A stretch of 18,903 nt of DNA from Actinomycetota bacterium (GTDB lineage Bacteria > Actinomycetota > Actinomycetes > Streptosporangiales > Streptosporangiaceae). This document shows, piece by piece, positions 1-6,689 of this stretch. A program made the position numbers and the translations under genes. Position 1 is the stretch's first letter, and every line of letters starts with the position of its first letter. The notes below the pieces were generated by a model that made no database searches, was not told the origin of the DNA, and saw only the letters and a list, made by a program, of their open reading frames with translations. Where the stretch lies: assembly GCA_003161205.1 (NCBI GenBank), contig PMOU01000234.1, forward strand, positions 1 to 18,903, written 5' to 3'.

Positions 1-371
1 CCTGGCACCCGTGAATGGACACGATCGAGGCGCTTGGCGGCAGTCTCATGTATCCAGGCTCCGTAGCGGCGAACATCTTCAGCCAAACCAGTTGCACCCG
101 GCCACGAAAGCCGTTCGCTGGCAGCACCAGGGTAGATCGGAGGGCGTTCAGACCATTTGGGTGGAATCTCGACCAGTGCCTTATTTATCAGCACCGCGAC
201 TGGGTTTAGATCAGATGCGTACGCCTCTAGGCCGAGGCGCTGCGCTTCCAATGGAATCGAACCACCGCCAGCAAAGGGGTCTAGGATCGCGGGTGGATGA
301 CCATCGGTAGACATAAGGATCTCTGCATATGCTTCCTTGAGCAGATCCCCGTCATGGATGTTCTCCCATCG
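1..371 (-). pseudogene. N-terminally truncated DUF1156-type DNA adenine methyltransferase fragment (runs off left edge)
   Basis: An open minus-strand frame enters near 371 and runs uninterrupted past base 1 (about 123 codons). It encodes a class I SAM-binding motif, [18 protein letters not shown], followed by [14 protein letters not shown]. This is the signature of the DUF1156 adenine-specific methylases (COG1743), which modify DNA and often sit in defence islands. Family members have roughly 80-120 residues before this motif, including a conserved WWARRP block. Here homology starts at a WEN triplet (codons at 368-360) and an in-frame TGA lies just upstream at 377-375. Nothing resembling the missing N-terminus is visible to the right. 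The nearest ATG (314) would not restore it. GC content is only about 50-55% (counted over 181-240 and 301-360), against about 70% or more in the core genes. I read it as the remnant of a gene cut by recombination or deletion. The rest of the gene, outside the window, may or may not be intact. Confidence 0.82.
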
Positions 372-388
372 AGTTCAGCCCTGCCTTC

Positions 389-2863
389 TTGTGGCCGGGC
401 GGCAAGGTCACCACCGGCAGGAGCGGCAGCCGTGTTGTCGCGAACGTGTTCGTGTGGCGGCTGCGGCTGCTCGACTGGCACGCTTCCCGCGCCGGGCTGA
501 GCCGACCTGTGCTACGGGTGTGGCCCGGCAGGGTAGTCCCGCCGTCGGCCCCGCTGCTCACCATTGACCTGTCCAGCGGGTCCCTCGCCCGCTGGTGGGC
601 TCGCCGGTGCATCCGCACGTCTCCCGTTCCCGTCGACCAGCTCGCTCCTGCGCTGGACACGCTGCATGCCGAGACACTCGATGACATCCGCGGTGACCGG
701 CCAGTCGAGGCAGTCGCGGGCATGCGGCGGCTCGCTGACCTGTGTGCTGTCATCTGGCAGGCCTACGCCGCCTACGGCCTTACATACGACTACGACGCGC
801 GGAGAGCCTTCTACCCCTACCGGTTGACGGTCGGAGAGCGGCTCATGGACCTTCTCGATGATGAGCTGCGCGCCGCCGCAGTCAGCAAGGACGACAAGAT
901 CCGCTGGGAGGCCTCGGGCCTGCCCCGGCACCTTGCCGGCGAAGCGCTCGCGGAGAAAGCCTCCCTGACCGTCCAGCAGAGCCTCGGCACGCTGCTGAGC
1001 GTTTACTCTGCCGCCGTCAGCGACCTGACCGACGACGGGCGAGACGCTCTCCCCTCGACCAGGACCGCGAGGGTACGCGTTCAAGCGCCGTTCCAGTCGC
1101 TGCTATCTTTCACTCACAGTGACCTCGCGCGCGCCATCGAGCGTGCCGCCTCCTTGGAACTCAATCCAGAACCCACATCCGAGGCGGCCGGCATCGCGGA
1201 GTCGGCGCGACTGGCCACGGCACAACTGCAGGTCGCCCACAGGCTGTTCATGGACATGGTCCGTTACGCGATCGCCCTCCGCGACAGCGCTACCGTGCGG
1301 GAGACCCTAACGGCGTGGAAGATGCCGGAGCTGCCGTTGCTCGGCGACGCGCTAGGGACGGACCCCAGCACGGGCAGCCCGGCGGTACCGCGCTACGTCG
1401 ACGAACCCATCGAAGCGACTTCGGCTCTACGGCAACTTGGCGAGTCGCTAAGGGCAGCACGAGACGGCATGGACGCGATGAAGCTCCAGCTCCTCGCCGA
1501 GGCCATCAAGGCCGAGGCAGCACAAGCCGCCGGCAGCGTAGGCACGGATGGCCAGGCCGTCGGCCGCAGCCCGCACGAGGGCACGCACCTGCCCGTTGAC
1601 CAGCCTGATCCCGTTGTGACCGCTGTCCTGGACCGCTTCCCTGCTGGGCGGCTGTGGGGCGCGCTGGATGCAGCGCTCCGCGCAGGCGTCAGCAACCTGG
1701 CCTCGCCGTTTGACGAAGCGCGGATAACGCCAGTCGGCGCGCTGGCGACCAGCGATCTCAGGGATGTCACGTCGCCGCTCGTGGAGGCATTCGCACTGGC
1801 GGCGGTCACCCGCCCCGCGCTGACCGCCGGCATCAGGCCCTCCAACGGATCCGCGCTCGCTGACGGGCCGATGCTGAAGACCACGCTGGACCAGGTGCTC
1901 GCCACGCGCCTGCCATGGCTGGAACGCTACGGGATCCCCCAGGACACCGCCCGTCAGCGCATCACGGAACTGAAGGACCTGCTCACCGCCACCGCCCAGG
2001 AAGCGCGGGACGCGCAAGACGACGAGATCCGGAACAGCCCGATCTCCGAGACTGGGGTAAGCACCGCAAGGTCCGCCCTGCGATCCGCCTTCCAGGCCGC
2101 GGACATCGCGGGCGCGCTGCTCGCCTGGGCAGGAAGCGCCGCAGGAGTCATGGCCCCAGGCGAGATCGGCGGGCTGAGCGTCTTCATAACGGGGTCCGCC
2201 CCGCGAAGCCATTTCATCGACGGCGGCGACCCAGCAGGTGTCGGCCGCTGGCTCGGCATCAACCTGGCCCAGGCCGTCCTCCAGCACGTCCTCGCCGCAG
2301 CGAGCGGCACCGAGACTCACGCGATCACGGCAGCCGACGCCGCCCTCAAGGTGAGGGAGGGGATCGCGCAGGTCCGTGCGAGCGCCCGCCTGGTGAACCA
2401 CGGCCAGCGCCAAGAAGAGGCGGCCCGAGTCGTGGTCATTATCCCGGATGCCCCGTACGACCTGAAGAGAGACATCGGAGTTGCGGCGGCCGCGCCCGGC
2501 CAGCAAGCCGACCAGGACCGTCCGCTGGAGTACGAGGCTCTTGCCGAGAGCCTCAAAGCTGCCAGCAGCAGCCTGGCACGGATCGTCGGAGTCATAGACG
2601 ACACGCCGGTCGTACAGACGCGCGCTATCACGAATCACCTCGTCATCCTGGATGCGGCGAGACTCAGGTGGCTCACGCCCCGTAACGCCGACCAGGAGCC
2701 GGCAGAGCCGGACCTGGTCCTGGTCCCTCCGAGCACCGCCCCAGCAACCGGCACGAGCGTGACCGACACCCTCGAAGTGAGACTCCGCACCTGGCTCTCG
2801 GCCGATGTATCCGCTATCGGTCCCGGCATCGCCCGCACCCTGAACTGGACCGAATGGTCGTAG
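389..2863 (+). CDS. Unrecognised large helical protein, probably missing its N-terminus
   Basis: I do not recognise the family with confidence. The frame is open from 341 (after TGA 338-340) to TAG at 2861-2863. The earliest start is TTG 389 (824 aa), GTG codons follow at 446 and 452, and the first ATG is at 722. None has a well-placed ribosome site. The product is rich in Ala, Arg, Asp and Leu and mostly predicted helical. No nucleotide-binding, nuclease or methylase motif is evident. A basic segment with VFVWRLRLLDWH lies near the N-terminus. The following region (a GDRPVEAV stretch, then a YGLTYDYD stretch) recalls soluble C-terminal parts of bacterial membrane proteins, but that is only an impression. 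No clear transmembrane helix remains. The gene starts exactly where the DUF1156 remnant on the other strand stops, so both look cut at one breakpoint. It converges on the methylase gene with a 78-bp gap in which I see no clear terminator. Confidence 0.6.
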   Translation: MWPGGKVTTGRSGSRVVANVFVWRLRLLDWHASRAGLSRPVLRVWPGRVVPPSAPLLTIDLSSGSLARWWARRCIRTSPVPVDQLAPALDTLHAETLDDIRGDRPVEAVAGMRRLADLCAVIWQAYAAYGLTYDYDARRAFYPYRLTVGERLMDLLDDELRAAAVSKDDKIRWEASGLPRHLAGEALAEKASLTVQQSLGTLLSVYSAAVSDLTDDGRDALPSTRTARVRVQAPFQSLLSFTHSDLARAIERAASLELNPEPTSEAAGIAESARLATAQLQVAHRLFMDMVRYAIALRDSATVRETLTAWKMPELPLLGDALGTDPSTGSPAVPRYVDEPIEATSALRQLGESLRAARDGMDAMKLQLLAEAIKAEAAQAAGSVGTDGQAVGRSPHEGTHLPVDQPDPVVTAVLDRFPAGRLWGALDAALRAGVSNLASPFDEARITPVGALATSDLRDVTSPLVEAFALAAVTRPALTAGIRPSNGSALADGPMLKTTLDQVLATRLPWLERYGIPQDTARQRITELKDLLTATAQEARDAQDDEIRNSPISETGVSTARSALRSAFQAADIAGALLAWAGSAAGVMAPGEIGGLSVFITGSAPRSHFIDGGDPAGVGRWLGINLAQAVLQHVLAAASGTETHAITAADAALKVREGIAQVRASARLVNHGQRQEEAARVVVIIPDAPYDLKRDIGVAAAAPGQQADQDRPLEYEALAESLKAASSSLARIVGVIDDTPVVQTRAITNHLVILDAARLRWLTPRNADQEPAEPDLVLVPPSTAPATGTSVTDTLEVRLRTWLSADVSAIGPGIARTLNWTEWS

Positions 2864-2941
2864 CTCTCAGGCCGGTGACTCCCGTGCGGTGACGCGCTCC
2901 CGCGTTGAGGGGGGCGGTAGCGTAGGACACGCGGCGACGAC

Positions 2942-5089
2942 TTACTGACCCGGTTCAGGCTCGAGTGTCTGGTTCACTAGCCCGCTGGCAAGGTCGCGGG
3001 CTACGTCACTGCTGCGCTCTGCGGCCTGCAGGACAAGGATCTCGAACTCGGCAAGACGACGGTGAGCCTTGCCGTGTAGTCGCTGGGTCTCGATGGGGAG
3101 CACGGGGATCTGCAGGCGCCTGATGTCTGTCCGAGGGGTCCCGCTCAGGGTTGAAGTCACCTGCCCGGCGCTGCGGTGGCTGTCTGCGCCGGAGATCGCG
3201 CCCGCGACAAACCACGGATCCAGGACCTGCGGGTCGACGCGGACGGCATACACACCCCGCCCTAGGACTGCTCCTACCTGCTCGGCAGCGGCAACGCGTG
3301 CCACGGTGCTCGTAGCGCCGGCGATGACGAGGACGTCTCCTGCCCGGACCCTGGTCGGCTCCCCTGCCTGAGGGTCTAGGGGTGCTGCTCCCGAGGGCGG
3401 TCTCCCCCGGAGAACGTCCTGGCTGGTTACTTCCGCCTCGAAGTGGCCGGTTCCGGGCTTGCCTGGTCCGGGAACGGCCTGCGGGCCTGGCCGGTGGATC
3501 TCTGCCGCGCCGCTTCGAACGAGATCCTCCAGGGCGGCCCATGACGGGACTGTGTCGTCCTGGCCTGCTACGCGCAGGCGCGGCAGGGAGTCAGCCAGTG
3601 CCCCGAGGGTGGCTCGGATGTCTTCGGCGGCAGCAACCAGATCGCGCCGTTCAGCAGTAACGCCGACCGGAGCAGGGCGCAGGCGGCTGCCGGGTGTCAG
3701 GTCGACTTCATCGTCAAGCAGGTCGATGGCGGGGACGGTCCCCGACTCTCCTGACCGCATTGCCTTGCCGGGATCAGCGAGGTAGGCCGACCATGCGCGC
3801 CGTACGATCTGGCGGACCGCCGCGAACTCGGAGCCGGGTTGCTGTGCGACGGCGGTGGAGTCGATGAACAGCACTTGTCCGGCTGTCTCGGCTGGGCGGG
3901 GTTTTCGCAGGACCCACAGGTGCAGGCTGATTCCGGTCGTCGGCAAGCTCCCGGGCGGAAGCGCGATGACTGCCTGCAGCGCCCCGCGCCGCACGAGCTC
4001 GCCGCGTATCTTGCGTCCGGCGGGTCGCTTGGCCGCGGCGGGCGGCATGAGGAGGACGACTCTCCCGCCGGGGACGACGTGGGCGAGCGCGTGCTGGATC
4101 CAGGCGAGTTCCGGTTCAGTTCGGGGCGGCAGTCCGCCGAATGCCCACCTGGTGTCGTAGGCCAGCCTGTCCCGGCCCCAGTCATGGATCCCGAACGGGG
4201 GGCTGGCAACGGCGATGTCAGCCGCTAGGTCGGGGAAGGCGTCGGCGAGCAGGGAATCTCCGGCGGCTACGTGCGGGCCGGATCCGCCATCCGGGGCGAT
4301 GCCGGCCCTGCTGGAGATGAAAAGGAGCCTGAGCAGGGTGATCCTGGCCTGGGTCTTGCTGACGTCCTGCCCGTAGCAGGTGAGCGGGGCACCGCGCTCA
4401 AGGGAGTGGTTTGCGGCCGTCCGGAGGATGTTCCCACTGCCGCAGGCGAAGTCGAGGATGGCCTTGGCGTCTCCGGCCAGGTCGAGCATCAGCTCCGCTA
4501 TCGCGGGGGGCGTTGCGTAGTGCCCGGGAAGGGTGCCCGCTGCCGCGTACCGGCTGCAGAGGTACTCGAAGGCGTCCTCGGCTCCGAGCCTGGCGGCGAG
4601 CTCGCGGGCGAAGCGCAGCAGTTCCTCCTGCTGGGCAGACCATTCACGGGGGATCAGCTGAACGAGCAGGTGCCTCGCGTAACCGCCCCACCTGTCCATC
4701 CTGGCTGCCAGCTCCGGTGCCGGGAGCAGGCCGCCTGCCGAGTCTGCGCCGTGCCTGCCCTTGGGGACAGTGACTGCCTCGGGCTGGCCGGATGCATCGG
4801 CCAGCAGGAACGCCCCGATGAGGCTCAGCGCGTCGCCGGCGTGCTCGGGCATCCCGGACGCCTCGATGCGCCGCCAGGTGCGTTCCTCGGCCGGGATCTC
4901 CGGTACCTTGCCCTGCTCCTGGAGCCAGTTCTCGACGGCGCGCAGGTCAAAGGCGGGGCTGGCGGCGCTGCCGCCCACGGGCTGGGGGAAGTCGGCGTGG
5001 CGGCGGCGCCAGTTGCTGACGGCGGCCCGGCCGACGCCGGCGAGGCTGGCGATGCCCGATGCGGTGACCGTGGCGGTACTGTCGCTCAT
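2942..5089 (-). CDS. HTH-N6 DNA methylase fused to an HsdS-like specificity domain
   Basis: 715 aa, predicted cytoplasmic modification enzyme. Residues about 8-55 form a helix-turn-helix (LAGVGRAAVSNWRRRH). A type I HsdM-like N6_Mtase domain follows, with SAM motif I DFACGSGN at 213-220 and catalytic motif IV at 296-300. The C-terminal ~200 residues resemble a type I specificity half-domain (a VRAGDVLVI strand, then TDIRRLQIPVLPIETQ and a coiled helix). Modification and recognition may thus lie in one chain. Motif IV reads SPPFG, with Ser in place of the usual Asn/Asp. The codon is AGC, one base from AAC. SPPY/F occurs in some N4-cytosine methylases, so altered specificity and loss of activity are both possible. 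I chose ATG 5089 because AGGAGG lies 5 nt upstream (5095-5100). An in-frame ATG at 5149 lacks such a site. The gene is downstream of the kinase on the same strand, 124 bp away. There is no HsdR nearby, so the restriction partner is presumably in the divergent operon. Confidence 0.88.
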   Translation of the reverse strand: MSDSTATVTASGIASLAGVGRAAVSNWRRRHADFPQPVGGSAASPAFDLRAVENWLQEQGKVPEIPAEERTWRRIEASGMPEHAGDALSLIGAFLLADASGQPEAVTVPKGRHGADSAGGLLPAPELAARMDRWGGYARHLLVQLIPREWSAQQEELLRFARELAARLGAEDAFEYLCSRYAAAGTLPGHYATPPAIAELMLDLAGDAKAILDFACGSGNILRTAANHSLERGAPLTCYGQDVSKTQARITLLRLLFISSRAGIAPDGGSGPHVAAGDSLLADAFPDLAADIAVASPPFGIHDWGRDRLAYDTRWAFGGLPPRTEPELAWIQHALAHVVPGGRVVLLMPPAAAKRPAGRKIRGELVRRGALQAVIALPPGSLPTTGISLHLWVLRKPRPAETAGQVLFIDSTAVAQQPGSEFAAVRQIVRRAWSAYLADPGKAMRSGESGTVPAIDLLDDEVDLTPGSRLRPAPVGVTAERRDLVAAAEDIRATLGALADSLPRLRVAGQDDTVPSWAALEDLVRSGAAEIHRPGPQAVPGPGKPGTGHFEAEVTSQDVLRGRPPSGAAPLDPQAGEPTRVRAGDVLVIAGATSTVARVAAAEQVGAVLGRGVYAVRVDPQVLDPWFVAGAISGADSHRSAGQVTSTLSGTPRTDIRRLQIPVLPIETQRLHGKAHRRLAEFEILVLQAAERSSDVARDLASGLVNQTLEPEPGQ

Positions 5090-5213
5090 CCCCACCTCCT
5101 GACGTTTGCAGCGTGGCCCGCGTGTGAACTGAGGCCCGGGATCGGTCATGTGAATATAGGCCGCCGCTGCCGGGATCGGCGAGGCTGCCCTGCCGGTGCG
5201 GGACGCGGCTGGG
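5090..5213 (-). promoter_or_regulatory. Kinase-methylase spacer with candidate internal promoter and direct repeats
   Basis: On the minus strand a TATATT hexamer (5158-5153) is a good -10 element about 64 nt before the methylase ATG, in otherwise GC-rich DNA. No convincing -35 lies at the right distance. Two copies of CCGGGATCGG (5136-5145 and 5170-5179, 34 bp apart, about three helical turns) bracket this hexamer and could bind a regulator. The methylase ribosome site AGGAGG is at 5095-5100. An internal promoter would let the methylase be made independently of the kinase, but this rests on sequence inspection only. Confidence 0.35.
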
Positions 5214-6515
5214 TTACTGCCACTCCTCGCAGTCCGCGATCCCCGCGTCGATGTGGGCCACGAGGCTGTCCCCGGCTCCGTGCGAGTACACGGCATCCGG
5301 GCGGAGCTGGGTGTAGGCGTCTAGCGCGTTCTGGTACTCGGCGGCCTCCAGGAAGATGTCAGCACGGGCTGCGCGGGCCTCGACCACGTGCTTGTCCCGC
5401 CGCCCGAAGGCTCCCTCAGCCGGGGTGATGGCCTGGTCAAGGACCGTGGCTGCCTGACGCCACTCACCGATCGCGGCGAGCTCGGCAGCCCTGGAGCGGG
5501 CGTCCTGCAGTGCCTGGCGGGTAGGGCGCGGGCTCCCCCGGCGCCGCGCGGCGGCGGTGGCCCCCGCTGTCATGCGGCCGAGGGCGGGAGCCGGGGCTGG
5601 CGGCGGCCCGCACGGCTCGCGGAACGGGAGCGTGGGGTCGGGGATCATCGCGGGTCCGCTCCAGTTTTCGCCCCTGCCCGGGAGGTGGGACTTGAAGCCG
5701 TTGTAGGCGGTGCGCGCGTCGGCTGGCCTGTTCCGCGGGTCTTTCTGGAGGAGCGAGGTGACCAGCCTGTCGAGCTCCGGCGGTATGCCGCCCCGGATGC
5801 CGCTGAGGCTCGGCGGGGCGTGCTCGATGTGGCAGCGCATCATCGCGTGCTGGGTGGGCGCGCTGAAGACCGGCTGGCCGGCGAGGAGTTCGTAGGCGAT
5901 GCAGCCGACCGCGTACAGGTCGGTCTGGTGGGTGACCGTGCCGGCCTCCGCCTGCTCGGGTGCCATGTAGGCGGCAGTGCCCACGACCATGCCGGTTGCG
6001 GTCAGGCGCGCCGCGCCGGGTTCCTCGACTGCGGCCACGCCGAAGTCCAGGATGAAGACCGTGCCCTGCGCGGAGATCATGATGTTGTCGGGCTTAAGGT
6101 CGCGGTGCACCAGGCCGGCGTCATGGGCCACCGCGAGCGCCGAGCATACCTGGGCGCAGACCGCCGCGGCGGCCGGGGTCGCCAGCGGGACGCGGTTCTT
6201 CAGGAAAGCAGTCAGGGTGGGGCCGTCGATCAGTTGCATTGCCAGGTAGGGCAGCCCGGTCTGCTCGCACGTCCCGAAGTCGTAGACAACCGGAATACCG
6301 GGGTGGCTGAGCTTCGCGGTGATCCCGCACTCACGCACGAAGCGTTCTAGGCGCCGCTGCGCCTCCCGTCCGGCTCCTGGCAGCGACAGCTGCTTCACGG
6401 CCACGGCGCGTCCCAGGACGATGTCCCGGGCGGCCCAGACTTCGCCCATCGCCCCGGCACCGAGCTGGCGCTGCATCTGGTAGCGCCCGCCGACCAGCTC
6501 TCCCGCATCTGTCAT
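5214..6515 (-). CDS. Soluble Hanks-type serine/threonine protein kinase with TPR-like tail
   Basis: 433 aa; phosphorylates protein Ser/Thr using ATP. All catalytic elements are present: Gly loop GAGAMG 19-24, VAVK with Lys41, Glu62 of helix C, HRDLKPDN 137-144 (Asp139), DFG 157-159 and APE 185-187. It is therefore predicted to be active. After a Pro-rich linker (about residues 305-330) the C-terminal ~110 residues (ARSRAAELAAIGEWRQAA and further helices) look like TPR-type pairs that may bind a partner. There is no transmembrane or PASTA segment, unlike PknB-type receptors, so it should be cytosolic. Start ATG 6515 has AGGAGG at 6523-6528, 7 nt away. The upstream extension of the frame is a shadow of the divergent gene. 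It is first gene of the leftward operon, before the methylase, and divergent from the pPIWI-RE operon. A kinase beside a methylase recalls PglW and PglX of the Pgl system, but the domain architecture differs. Substrates are unknown. Confidence 0.93.
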   Translation of the reverse strand: MTDAGELVGGRYQMQRQLGAGAMGEVWAARDIVLGRAVAVKQLSLPGAGREAQRRLERFVRECGITAKLSHPGIPVVYDFGTCEQTGLPYLAMQLIDGPTLTAFLKNRVPLATPAAAAVCAQVCSALAVAHDAGLVHRDLKPDNIMISAQGTVFILDFGVAAVEEPGAARLTATGMVVGTAAYMAPEQAEAGTVTHQTDLYAVGCIAYELLAGQPVFSAPTQHAMMRCHIEHAPPSLSGIRGGIPPELDRLVTSLLQKDPRNRPADARTAYNGFKSHLPGRGENWSGPAMIPDPTLPFREPCGPPPAPAPALGRMTAGATAAARRRGSPRPTRQALQDARSRAAELAAIGEWRQAATVLDQAITPAEGAFGRRDKHVVEARAARADIFLEAAEYQNALDAYTQLRPDAVYSHGAGDSLVAHIDAGIADCEEWQ

Positions 6516-6689
6516 TCCCCGACCTCCTGCGCCGTCCGCGCGACCCTGCGGAATGTGAAGCCTAGCAGTTGTCGAATTCTTGTTGACTCTATTCACAAAG
6601 TCTGGTCTTCTTGTCGTGTCCGAGATGGCTACAGCGCCCGGTCCCGCATCGCGTGGGGCCTGCGCTTCGAGGTGTGGCGGGAGCACGCG
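6516..6689. promoter_or_regulatory. Divergent promoter region between kinase and Cas4-like operons
   Basis: This is the only AT-richer patch between the two operons. On the minus strand, TAGGCT (6564-6559) is a plausible -10 with TCAACA (6586-6581) as -35, 16-bp spacing, about 37 nt of leader before the kinase ATG. On the plus strand TTGACT (6583-6588) is a good -35. The best -10 at 17 bp is only TCTTCT (6606-6611). The two -35 elements overlap, so one regulator could control both operons. Short TTGTCGA / TTGTTGA / TTGTCGT repeats (6569, 6580, 6611) could be binding sites. The assignment is by eye. Confidence 0.45.

Noticed and set aside
1448..2638. 396-aa minus-strand ORF
   Set aside because: Antisense to the 824-aa frame and no recognisable domain. 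The plus frame is longer and more protein-like, although neither is recognised.
4271..5428. 385-aa plus-strand ORF
   Set aside because: Lies opposite the well-supported methylase and kinase genes and is low-complexity Gly/Ala/Arg; a GC-rich shadow.
2942..6515. Complete Pgl/BREX system
   Set aside because: A kinase and a methylase are present, but there is no PglZ phosphatase or PglY/BrxC ATPase, and the kinase and methylase architectures differ.
6555..6689. 45-residue upstream extension of the Cas4-like protein from GTG 6555
   Set aside because: Covers AT-richer probable promoter DNA with atypical codons; ATG 6690 has a well-spaced GGGAG.
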